NCBI RefSeq assembly: GCF_938045595.1 | Contig: NZ_CALIBB010000119.1 | Location: forward strand, 1 to 6,352 | Length of the DNA stretch: 6,352 bases | DNA from: an uncultured Campylobacter sp. | GTDB taxonomy: Bacteria; Campylobacterota; Campylobacteria; Campylobacterales; Campylobacteraceae | Direction of reading: 5' to 3' | Part shown: in pieces, positions 1-6,048 of the stretch | Numbering within the stretch: position 1 is the stretch's first letter | Layout of the letters: the number at the start of each line of letters is the position of its first letter | The notes under the pieces: model-generated | Seen by the model: only the letters and a program-made list of their open reading frames with translations | Databases searched by the model: none | What the model was told of the DNA's origin: nothing | Translations under genes and position numbers: made by a program

Positions 1-275
1 ATTTCGTAGAATAAGCACACTGTATATCTGACATCGGCAAACTGATGTTTGTCTTTAAGCCCTTAATATAGCAGACGTTGACTGCGCCCTAGTATACGGC
101 GCTAAGATATCAAAAAAAGCGATGATTTTTGCATGGCTTCTTTCGATGAAATTTTAAATTTGAATAAATTTTAAAGCTCGCCCGTAAAGCGTAAAATAGA
201 TGAGAAAGGATAAAATTTTACTTGCAGATCAAGCGGGATTAAAAGCGAGATAAATTTAATTTCGCTAAATTTAGT

Positions 276-329
276 CGCCGCGGATCAAATTTGAGCCCTA
301 AATTTGAGCTTTAAATTTAACCCGCGGCG
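276..329 (-). terminator. GC-rich inverted repeat with AT-rich loop, possible operon terminator
   Basis: Perfect 8 bp arms CGCCGCGG (276-283) and CCGCGGCG (322-329) enclose a 38-nt AT-rich loop that carries AAATTTGAG twice (287-295 and 300-308). It lies 45-100 bp beyond the stop codon of the last gene of the minus-strand operon. The loop is long for an intrinsic terminator and no T-run follows on the minus strand, so it could instead be a 3' mRNA stabilising structure or chance in a compositionally skewed region. Confidence 0.3.
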
Positions 330-340
330 GAGCATGAATT

Positions 341-361
341 GAAGCGTGGATTGAACGCTTC
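341..361 (-). terminator. Short stem-loop just downstream of the NapC-type gene
   Basis: GAAGCGT (341-347) and ACGCTTC (355-361) form a perfect 7 bp stem with a 7-nt loop, 12 bp beyond the stop codon at 374-376. This is a natural place for the 3' end of the operon transcript. On the minus strand it is followed by AATTCATG and not a clean T-run, so termination would be weak or would need help from the larger repeat at 276-329. Confidence 0.4.
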
Positions 362-373
362 TAATCTCAAGCG

Positions 374-1045
374 TTATTTCTTCGCGCTAGAAGCGTCCAT
401 AAAGGCCTGCTCTTCGGCGCTCGGTTTGTATTCGTCGCCGAAAAATTCCTTCTTCGCCTTGATCTTCTCCTGCATCATCTTCTTTTCGTAAATTTTATAC
501 GTCGGTCGCCAGTACTCTAGGTAGTTGCGAAGCCCGATGCCGTGGCCTGCGCTTACGTGGCAGCTCGCGCATTTAAGCTCGCGCTCAGTGCCTAGGAGCT
601 TTTTGTAGTGCGCGTGCATGCGCTGCGCTTGCTCGGAGGTGATCTTGCTGTCGATCACGGTAGCGTGGCAGCTCGTGCAGCCGTTGTCAAACACATAGTG
701 CTCGCGGTTTTCGCGCCTTTTGTTCCAATCAAATTTTTCAGGCTCGTCGAAGAAGTGCGAGTAGCCCTCCAGCACGCCGTTTTTGGCCTTTTGATAGACG
801 TATTTTACAATATTGTCGTGCGGTAGGTGGCAGTCGACGCATTGGGCTTTGATGCCCGTTTTGCCCTTGCCCGAGTGGACGTCGTCTTGATAGGCGATCA
901 CCATCGGATCCATCTCGTGGCAGACGTCGCAGAATTTATCGGTGCTCGTTTTCTCAAGCGCATAGTGCACCGGCACGACGACGAAAAACCCTATAATACC
1001 GCTTATTAAGATGATAAGCGCTAGTAATTTTTTAGAAATTCTCAT
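374..1045 (-). CDS. NapC/NirT-family tetraheme cytochrome c (membrane quinol dehydrogenase)
   Basis: A 223-residue membrane-anchored cytochrome that takes electrons from menaquinol and passes them to periplasmic partners. Seen: an N-terminal uncleaved membrane helix at about residues 7-29, then four CXXCH heme motifs at 39-43, 69-73, 123-127 and 159-163. The first reads CDVCHEMDPM, matching the CXXCHXM arrangement of NapC/NrfH proteins in which the methionine is linked to heme 1. The reading frame stays open 84 bases further upstream, but a start there would put a charged leader before the anchor. I chose the ATG at 1045 because it overlaps the upstream cytochrome stop as ATGA and lies behind a G-rich site (GGGGGTGA). 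It is the third gene of the flavoprotein operon and the obvious electron entry point for it; it resembles the NapC-type component of the Wolinella fcc cluster. NrfH is an alternative name, but no NrfA is next to it. The lysine-rich C-terminal tail after residue 180 has no assigned role. Confidence 0.9.
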   Translation of the reverse strand: MRISKKLLALIILISGIIGFFVVVPVHYALEKTSTDKFCDVCHEMDPMVIAYQDDVHSGKGKTGIKAQCVDCHLPHDNIVKYVYQKAKNGVLEGYSHFFDEPEKFDWNKRRENREHYVFDNGCTSCHATVIDSKITSEQAQRMHAHYKKLLGTERELKCASCHVSAGHGIGLRNYLEYWRPTYKIYEKKMMQEKIKAKKEFFGDEYKPSAEEQAFMDASSAKK

Positions 1046-1473
1046 GGCGTCACCCCCATCCATTGCGGCACTTCGTGCTCGTGGCATTCGGTACACATAT
1101 TCGTAGATGCCTTGTGCTCGTTGTGGCATTCGTCGCAGTATAGCGTAGGACCGTCGTGGACGGAGTTGTGCGGATTAGCCTTGAGCGTATCCATAAATTT
1201 AAGCCTCAAAGCGAGCTGCTTTTTGTCGCCGTGGCAGCTGATACAACCCTTGTCGCCGATGTTTTTAAATTTAGACGGATCGCTTCCTTGATTTATGTGG
1301 CAATCGACGCAATCAAACGACAAATGCTCATGATGAGGTTTGATTTTGTATTTTGCCCGAAGCTCATCTGAAACGACTATGTTCGTGGCGTTGGCGTCAT
1401 TAGCGCTCGGCGCGCCGAACAAAGTCGCGATGATACAGCACAGAAACAGCGCTGTAAAACTGAAATTTTTCAT
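1042..1473 (-). CDS. Periplasmic tetraheme cytochrome c (flavocytochrome c heme subunit, cytochrome c3-like)
   Basis: A 143-residue exported cytochrome that probably carries electrons from the NapC-type quinol dehydrogenase to the flavoprotein. Seen: a hydrophobic signal sequence at residues 4-22 with likely cleavage within the Ala-rich stretch 21-29, then four CXXCH motifs at 55-59 (CVDCH), 77-81 (CISCH), 113-117 (CDECH) and 127-131 (CTECH), plus extra histidines (47, 48, 50, 102, 106, 120) that could be distal ligands. The heme spacing and the pattern NPH...H...CDECHNEH...CTECH resemble the N-terminal heme domain of Shewanella flavocytochrome c3, so this looks like that domain as a separate subunit. 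The ATG at 1473 follows AAAAGG at about 10 bases. The gene starts 79 bp after the flavoprotein stop, with a stem-loop between them, and its own stop overlaps the next start. Assignment to the family is secure; the exact partner is inferred from context. Confidence 0.9.
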   Translation of the reverse strand: MKNFSFTALFLCCIIATLFGAPSANDANATNIVVSDELRAKYKIKPHHEHLSFDCVDCHINQGSDPSKFKNIGDKGCISCHGDKKQLALRLKFMDTLKANPHNSVHDGPTLYCDECHNEHKASTNMCTECHEHEVPQWMGVTP

Positions 1474-1493
1474 TTACAACCTTTTAGAAAACT

Positions 1494-1527
1494 GCCTTGC
1501 CAGCTCGCTTTAGCTACCCAGCAAGGC
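1494..1527 (-). other. Intercistronic stem-loop between flavoprotein and cytochrome genes
   Basis: GCCTTGC (1494-1500) pairs perfectly with GCAAGGC (1521-1527). Inside it AGCT (1502-1505) can pair with AGCT (1512-1515) around a 6-nt loop. The structure sits in the 79 bp gap, 26 bp past the flavoprotein stop and 21 bp before the cytochrome start. It could be an attenuating terminator or an mRNA-processing and stability element that lets the flavoprotein be made in different amounts from the cytochromes. No long T-run follows it. Confidence 0.45.
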
Positions 1528-1552
1528 TTTAAAGAGCTTGCGCTCAGACTAG

Positions 1553-3094
1553 CTAAGCGATCTGCTCACCCGCGATCATTCCGAAAACTATGCAGTCGGT
1601 GATCGCGACGGTGCCTAAGCGGCTCGCGCCGTGAGTTCCGCCCGTGATCTCGCCTGCAGCCCAAAGTCCAGGGATCGGCTTATTCGTCTTAGATGATAAG
1701 ACCTCGGCTTTGGTGTTGATCTTTAGGCCGCCCATCGTGTGGTGAGGCTTCGGCGAGAGGCGGATGACGTAGAAAGGTCCCGCTTCGTTGATCTCGCTAA
1801 GCGCGCTTTCTTGCTTGCCAAACTCGTCTTTTTTCGCCTTAACGCCTTCGTTGTATTTTTTGACGCTCTGCTTTAAAGCATCCGCAGGCACGCCGTATTT
1901 GCTAGCGATCTCATCTAGGCTCGCGCATTCGCCCACTACCTTACCGCCTGCCATGCCTTTAGAAATAATCTCTTCGCTTAGGTCTTTAAACGCCATTTTG
2001 GTATCGGCGAAGGTTATCGGATAGGCTTTCGGATCCTCGCGTAAAATTTTAAACTCCGCGTCTGCGCGGGTCTTGCGGTCTGCAAGCTCGTTCATAAAGC
2101 GCTTGCCGTTGCGAACGTCCACGGCGATACCGTATTTAAAGGTGCCTTGCTGAGTTAGGATCGGAGCGGTGCCGAAGCCCTTCTCATCGGGGCTCGCCCA
2201 CGGACCGAACTGGATCCAATCGACCTGCACCGGATACGCGCCGATCTCAAAGGCTTTTAGTAGCACGCCCGCGGTAGCTCCGGCGTGATTTGTGCTATCG
2301 ACGTCGTCAGGAATGCGCGGATCTTGAAGCTTGCGGAAAATTTTATCGCGGCAAAATCCGCCCGCTGCGAGCACTACGCCTTTTTTGGCTTTGAGCGTCT
2401 TTTTTGTGCCACTCGTATTTTCAAGATCGTCGCTGTAAAGATTCGGATCAAATTTATACTCCTCGCGGATCACGACGCCCGCTACTCGCTCGCCGTCCAT
2501 TACGAAGTCGTCAAATTTCGCGCGGCGGCGAAGCTCGCAGCCCTTATCTTTTAGCGTTTCAAATTTTTCAAGCATCGGCTGGATGTAGCCTGAGCCGCTA
2601 TCATTTGTAGTTAGCATCGAGCGCGCGACGCTGTGTCCGCCGAAGTGCGCGCAGTGATCCATCTTAAATTGCACGCCGTTATCTACGAGGAATTTAAACG
2701 CGTCCAAGCCGCGATCGGCTAGGGTGCTTAAAAGCTCGGGGTGGTTGATGCCAAGTCCTGCTTTTAGACAGTCGTTCATAAATAGCTCTTTACTGTCTTT
2801 GATGCCCGTTTTTTCCTGCACTGGGTTCATCGGCACGCTCATACCGCCGCCGTTGATGACGGAGTTTCCGCCGATACGGCCCATCTTTTCGAGGATTAGC
2901 ACTTTATTGCCTTTCTCGGCTGCTTTTAAGCCCGCCGCAAGTCCCGCAAACCCGCTGCCGATGATGATTACATCCCACTCCTCGTCAAATTTAACGTCCT
3001 TTGCGTCCACTGCGCTTGCTTGCGCATTTACCGCGCCGAGTGCGAGTGCACCGGCTCCTACCATACCCATTTTCAGTATGTCGCGTCTCTGCAT
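1553..3094 (-). CDS. Tat-exported FAD-dependent reductase, fumarate reductase/flavocytochrome c flavoprotein family
   Basis: A 513-residue periplasmic flavoprotein that reduces the double bond of an unsaturated acid using electrons from the adjacent cytochromes. Seen: a twin-arginine signal (RRDILK, 3-8; hydrophobic 9-22; AQA at 24-26 as likely cleavage site), an FAD dinucleotide fold GSGFAGLAAG (46-55) with GGNSVINGGG (75-84), and the family core. Compared from memory with Shewanella Fcc3, Arg340 in FMNELADR matches the catalytic acid Arg402, HHTMGG (451-456) holds the His504 position, and Arg492 in GASRLG matches Arg544. Residues binding the other carboxylate of fumarate are changed: His365 becomes Gly297, and Thr377/Glu378 become Gln315/Gln316. 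No CXXCH occurs, so heme must come from the separate subunit; the length fits Fcc3 without its heme domain. The ATG at 3094 follows AAAGGGG at 5 bases. First gene of the operon, divergent from a LysR gene. Family certain, substrate unknown: an acrylate, methacrylate, crotonate or urocanate-like compound is more likely than fumarate. Confidence 0.93.
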   Translation of the reverse strand: MQRRDILKMGMVGAGALALGAVNAQASAVDAKDVKFDEEWDVIIIGSGFAGLAAGLKAAEKGNKVLILEKMGRIGGNSVINGGGMSVPMNPVQEKTGIKDSKELFMNDCLKAGLGINHPELLSTLADRGLDAFKFLVDNGVQFKMDHCAHFGGHSVARSMLTTNDSGSGYIQPMLEKFETLKDKGCELRRRAKFDDFVMDGERVAGVVIREEYKFDPNLYSDDLENTSGTKKTLKAKKGVVLAAGGFCRDKIFRKLQDPRIPDDVDSTNHAGATAGVLLKAFEIGAYPVQVDWIQFGPWASPDEKGFGTAPILTQQGTFKYGIAVDVRNGKRFMNELADRKTRADAEFKILREDPKAYPITFADTKMAFKDLSEEIISKGMAGGKVVGECASLDEIASKYGVPADALKQSVKKYNEGVKAKKDEFGKQESALSEINEAGPFYVIRLSPKPHHTMGGLKINTKAEVLSSKTNKPIPGLWAAGEITGGTHGASRLGTVAITDCIVFGMIAGEQIA

Positions 3095-3127
3095 ATTTGC
3101 CCCTTTACTTAGAGATTTTTTAACCTT

Positions 3128-3161
3128 AAAGATTAATATCGTAATTTTATATTAAATCTTT
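3128..3161. promoter_or_regulatory. Inverted-repeat operator candidate for the LysR regulator
   Basis: AAAGATT-AATAT (3128-3139) faces ATATT-A-AATCTTT (3149-3161): 12 paired positions with a single extra A and a 9-nt centre. It lies in the divergent region between the flavoprotein and the LysR gene, where LysR-type proteins usually bind AT-rich interrupted palindromes. It covers the -10 and probable start region of the operon promoter and lies about 37-70 bp upstream of the likely start of the regulator transcript. Binding by this LysR protein is inferred. Confidence 0.6.
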
Positions 3162-3172
3162 ATGTAAGTCAA
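3144..3172 (-). promoter_or_regulatory. sigma70-like promoter of the flavoprotein/cytochrome operon
   Basis: On the minus strand TTGACT (3172-3167) and TAAAAT (3149-3144) are separated by exactly 17 bases, a close match to the sigma70 consensus. The expected start is near 3137, giving a leader of about 43 bases before the ATG at 3094. The -10 box lies inside the inverted repeat at 3128-3161, so access by polymerase is likely to depend on the protein bound there. Confidence 0.55.
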
Positions 3173-3185
3173 ATGTTATTTGGTA

Positions 3186-3191
3186 TATAAT
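3186..3191 (+). promoter_or_regulatory. -10 box of the LysR regulator gene
   Basis: A perfect TATAAT preceded by an AT-rich stretch lies 43 bases before the ATG at 3235. No good -35 is visible at the right distance, which is normal for Campylobacter sigma70 promoters. The start would be near 3198. Confidence 0.45.
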
Positions 3192-3234
3192 TTAATAGCT
3201 AGAGGCTATAAAATTTCAACCGAAGGGGCAAAAT

Positions 3235-4146
3235 ATGAGTTTACGACATATGGAATTTGCGGTAAAAATTTCGGAGCTTAAAAGCTTTACAAAGGCAGCG
3301 AGCGAGCTTGGAATCGCGCAGCCGTCGCTTTCAAAGAGCATTATGCTTTTAGAAAAGGAGCTCGGGATTGAAATTTTTGATAGAAAAAACGGGCTTGAGC
3401 TTACCTATGCGGGCGAAATTTACATCGCCAGAGCGAAAAATATGCTTAGGCTCAATAAGGAGCTAAATAACGAAATACGCGGGCTTTCGTCGATCAAGAC
3501 GGGCAAGCTCGTAATCGGCGCGACCTCGACCAGCTTTAAATTTATCGAAAAGATCATCGCGATGTTTTACAGCAGGTTTTCCAAAGCCGACATCAGGGTC
3601 GTGCACGCTCACTCCGAACCCGCGCTCATCGAGATGCTAAAAAGCGGCGAGCTTGATATCGTCTATGCCGCGCACTTCGGCGAGCTTTCTGCGGAGGGGC
3701 TTGAGTGTGAGTTTATAAAAAAGCGCAGGCTGCTTCTAAGCGTCTGCTCCTCTCATCCCGCTGTTTCGCGAGCGAGTATAAATTCTACCGAGAAATACCC
3801 TAAAATCGCGCTTAGCGAGTTCAAATCCGATAAATTTGCAATCAGCAGTAAAATTTTAAAAAGCGAATCGAACTTCAAAAAGATCTTTGAAAACGCAGGC
3901 TTTACGCCTCAAATTTTCTGCGACACCTCCTATCTGTACGTGGCTAACGCGATGGTTGCGGCGGGGCTTTGCGTGAGTTTCAGCTTCGCGCGGTACATTT
4001 TTGAGACGCAAAAGGACTACATCACGCTCTTTGACGTCGCGGATGAGCCGCTTTTGGACGTGTCGTTTTCGATCGTGTATAAAAAGCCCTCCAAGCTCGC
4101 AAAGGAATTTATAAAGATGATAAAAGCGGGCAAAAGCGGCGAGTAG
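3235..4146 (+). CDS. LysR-family transcriptional regulator
   Basis: A 303-residue regulator, the usual LysR length. Seen: an N-terminal winged helix-turn-helix at residues 1-65 with the family pattern SFTKAASELGIAQPSLSKSI (17-36) followed by LEKELGIEIFDR (39-50), a linker helix to about 88, and an effector-binding domain opening with GKLVIGATSTS (90-100) and including the typical LIEMLKSGELDIVYA stretch (131-145). The ATG at 3235 follows GAAGGGG at 6 bases. It is transcribed away from the flavoprotein operon across a 140 bp region that carries an inverted repeat, so it most likely controls that operon and perhaps itself. In LysR proteins the second domain binds a small molecule; here that is probably the acceptor or a related metabolite, but nothing in the sequence identifies it. 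Cysteines at 171 (SVCSSH), 225 and 236 could in principle make it redox-responsive, but they do not form the OxyR pattern I know. Confidence 0.92.
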   Translation: MSLRHMEFAVKISELKSFTKAASELGIAQPSLSKSIMLLEKELGIEIFDRKNGLELTYAGEIYIARAKNMLRLNKELNNEIRGLSSIKTGKLVIGATSTSFKFIEKIIAMFYSRFSKADIRVVHAHSEPALIEMLKSGELDIVYAAHFGELSAEGLECEFIKKRRLLLSVCSSHPAVSRASINSTEKYPKIALSEFKSDKFAISSKILKSESNFKKIFENAGFTPQIFCDTSYLYVANAMVAAGLCVSFSFARYIFETQKDYITLFDVADEPLLDVSFSIVYKKPSKLAKEFIKMIKAGKSGE

Positions 4147-4325
4147 GGCGCGCGGGAAATAATATGCACAAAATTTGTATTTTAATCTCGCGCTGAGCCA
4201 TATCGTACTGTGCAAATTTACAGTAAATTTCAAGTTATACCGCACATCGTAAATTTGCTTTGAAATCCGCACCAATAGTGTTAGATCTGCTCTAAATTCT
4301 ACAACCGAGCCGCATTAAATTTACG

Positions 4326-4369
4326 TCAAAATTCCGCCGCCGCAAGGACGGCGTTTGATTTTATTTTTT
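4326..4369 (+). terminator. Intrinsic terminator between the convergent LysR and TsdA genes
   Basis: CGCCG (4338-4342, or in another register 4335-4339) pairs with CGGCG (4349-4353), with outer TCAAA (4326-4330) able to pair with TTTGA (4354-4358). The right side runs into TTTTATTTTTT at 4359-4369 on the plus strand, which is the normal intrinsic layout for plus-strand transcripts. It begins about 180 bp after the LysR stop and its T-run covers the TsdA stop codon. On the minus strand the same hairpin is followed only by GAATTTTGACG, so it may also end the tsdA transcript, but less strongly. The 4147-4325 stretch before it holds no gene. Confidence 0.65.
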
Positions 4370-5350
4370 GATCATGCGTTTGTATGGGCCGAAGCGGTGA
4401 TCGTTCTCGTCAAATCCGTCGTTGTAGGGCCCCACGTCCATATCCATCTGCTTGACGTCTAGGTCGGGGAAATCTTTCTTCCTATCGGGTTTGATCTTGC
4501 GCGGTTTTGAGTTTATATACGCCGTCACGTCGAAAGCTTCCTCCCAGCTTAGCGAGGCGTCCCCTTTAGGCATAGTGGCTTTGACATACCTCGCTCCTTC
4601 GATGAGCCTATACATACCGGCGCCCGTATTGTAGCTGTCATCGCCCCAAAGCGCGGGGAATGTGTAGTAATCGCCGCTTTGAGCAAACCCCTCGTTTTTT
4701 ATCCCTTCGCCGTTTTCGCCGTGGCAGGCGGCGCATTTTGCGGCGTAAATTTCGCGTCCTTTTTTAGGATCCGCCGCGCGGTCTAAAAACTGCGCTTTCG
4801 GTAGTCCCTGACCTTTTACCTTTACGCCGACCTCATATCCTGCAGAGAGCCAGTGCATGTAGGCGATCATCGCGCGCATCTCTTTGGAGTTCGTAGGGAT
4901 CGCTTTGCCCGCCATCGAGCGCTGAAAACAGCCGTTTATGCGGTCTTGCAGCGTGACTAGCTGATCCGATCTCGCGACATACTGCGGAAATCTCGCGTAG
5001 ATACCCACGAACGGGCTTTGATCGGGCACGACGCCGCCGCTCGTATGACAGCTCGAACAGGAGAGGTTGTTGCCCGCAAAGCGCATTTTTTCATCCTTTG
5101 CCTGCGGTCCGAGATACCTCGTCGTCTCGTTGATGAGCTTCGCGCCGTAGATGACGGTCTTTGCATAAGGCGAGTCGCCGAGCTTCGCCTCGTCTATGAC
5201 GCCGTTTTCGTCGATGCCTACGGGCAGCCTAAACTCCTGCGTCTTTTGCTCGTAAGGCACGGCTTTTTTGGCGTTGAGTTTGGCTACATCAAAGCCTAGA
5301 ATGGGCGTAAAAAAGAGCGGAAGCGTTAAAACAAAGGCAGTTTTTCTCAT
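4361..5350 (-). CDS. tsdA: TsdA-type diheme cytochrome c, thiosulfate dehydrogenase / tetrathionate reductase
   Basis: A 329-residue periplasmic diheme cytochrome that interconverts thiosulfate and tetrathionate, two thiosulfates giving one tetrathionate and two electrons; in Campylobacter jejuni the enzyme mainly works as a tetrathionate reductase. Seen: signal peptide at residues 1-20; heme 1 motif CSSCH (98-102) in NNLSCSSCH; INGCFQRSM (138-146), whose Cys141 matches the unusual cysteine ligand of heme 1 in TsdA; the KEMRAMIAYMHWLS stretch (156-169); heme 2 motif CAACH (206-210); and ATMPKGD (258-264), where Met260 matches the methionine ligand of heme 2. The residue before it is Thr259. 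The ATG at 5350 follows a strong AAAGGAGA. No tsdB or other electron-transfer gene adjoins it, as is also common in Campylobacter, so electrons would come from or go to general cytochromes. It is transcribed alone, convergent with the LysR gene. SoxA-like or generic diheme cytochromes are alternatives, but the Cys141 motif favours TsdA. Confidence 0.87.
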   Translation of the reverse strand: MRKTAFVLTLPLFFTPILGFDVAKLNAKKAVPYEQKTQEFRLPVGIDENGVIDEAKLGDSPYAKTVIYGAKLINETTRYLGPQAKDEKMRFAGNNLSCSSCHTSGGVVPDQSPFVGIYARFPQYVARSDQLVTLQDRINGCFQRSMAGKAIPTNSKEMRAMIAYMHWLSAGYEVGVKVKGQGLPKAQFLDRAADPKKGREIYAAKCAACHGENGEGIKNEGFAQSGDYYTFPALWGDDSYNTGAGMYRLIEGARYVKATMPKGDASLSWEEAFDVTAYINSKPRKIKPDRKKDFPDLDVKQMDMDVGPYNDGFDENDHRFGPYKRMIKK

Positions 5351-5372
5351 ATGTTCTCCTTTAAAAAAGTAA

Positions 5373-5378
5373 AATATA
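5373..5378 (-). promoter_or_regulatory. Probable -10 box of tsdA
   Basis: TATATT preceded by TG (an extended -10 shape, TGTATATT) lies on the minus strand 22 bp before the ATG at 5350, with the strong Shine-Dalgarno AAAGGAGA at 5355-5362 following. The leader would be very short, about 16 bases. No clear -35 is visible; the upstream DNA to about 5420 is AT-rich. Other AT-rich hexamers nearby could serve equally well. Confidence 0.35.
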
Positions 5379-5956
5379 CATTTGAAATTATTGAATTTTT
5401 TAGTTAAATGTGCGTTAAAATTTTAAAAAAGAAGCTATTGCGAGGGTTTGCGCGTAGCAAAAATTTAAAAGAGCCGAAATTTTAACTTAGCGCGACGATG
5501 AAATTTGACGCGAATTTTGCGCGGCCTAGCGATAAAATTTAAAGTAAATGGCGAGATTTTCTAAAATTTGAGCGGATGATTTTGGCAGAACCTGCGCGAT
5601 TAGATTACTTGATTTCGTCATGCGATAAATTTTGGCAGTGCGGCGAGCTACGCAGAAAAAGAAGTCGAACCGTGATGCAGCGGATTTTTTTAATGCTTGC
5701 GAGAGTAAAATTTAAAAGATTGCCTCACTCCCGTCGCTCTTTTCGTCCGCACCGCTCGGCACGCTTGCTGCGCCTCTGTATTTTGCGTCGCAGATGCTGT
5801 GCCGTATATCAAAATATCAAAGCGCGATTGAACCCGCGCATACAAGCGCTCAGGAAGCGAACGGGTAAAATTTAGACGGGTAATTTCGCTCATTCGTAAA
5901 ACCGCAGTATGTCGCTCGCGCAGGCTCCGATATTGCCGCGCGCAAACGAGCTGTTC

Positions 5957-6048
5957 GCAAAAACGTGTCGCGGCATGCCGCCGAAATACAAGTCGCAAAT
6001 TAGTATTTCAGCGCGAGATTTGCAAAAGCATGTCGCGGTGCGTCGCAG
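5957..6048 (+). repeat. Degenerate direct repeat, two 27-bp copies
   Basis: The copies at 5957-5983 and 6022-6048 both begin GCAAAA and share the core TGTCGCGG; I count 20 of 27 positions identical, and six of the seven differences are transitions. The copies are 65 bp apart. The first contains the perfect 12-bp palindrome GCGGCATGCCGC (5970-5981), which the second has lost. Function unknown. Confidence 0.4.

Larger units (their letters stand above)
1..373. other. Non-coding left flank, no gene seen
   Basis: I see no convincing open reading frame, tRNA or rRNA in these 373 bases. The stretch is downstream of the NapC-type gene and is rich in AAATTT strings, as is usual between genes in Campylobacter. 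It holds two inverted repeats near the operon end, listed separately. Upstream of about position 240 I see only weak, short self-complementary pieces (for example caaac/gtttg at 38-51), which are not enough to call a feature. Confidence 0.6.

Noticed and set aside
30..52. Short hairpins (acatc/gatgt and caaac/gtttg) near the left edge
   Set aside because: The stems are only 5 bp, mutually exclusive and not followed by a T-run.
1046..1129. An upstream in-frame extension of the NapC-type gene starting at 1129
   Set aside because: It would put a charged, non-signal leader before the membrane anchor and overlap the cytochrome gene by 88 bases. The ATG at 1045 has an ATGA coupling and starts a normal anchor.
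2724..3155. A 143-codon plus-strand frame opposite the flavoprotein N-terminus
   Set aside because: It is antisense to the FAD-binding fold and signal peptide of a well-supported gene; the Ser/Pro-rich product is typical of a shadow frame.
4168..4178. Palindrome ACAAAATTTGT after the LysR gene
   Set aside because: It is short and made of the AAATTT string that is common throughout this genome's intergenic DNA, with no promoter next to it.
3856..4275. A 139-codon minus-strand frame opposite the LysR gene
   Set aside because: It is a shadow of the LysR gene, which has a clear family sequence on the other strand.
5576..5998. Two overlapping opposite-strand frames of about 100 codons
   Set aside because: Both are rich in Arg and Cys, with no known motif, no good ribosome site and no sensible hydrophobic pattern. 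They look like chance open frames in GC-richer DNA.
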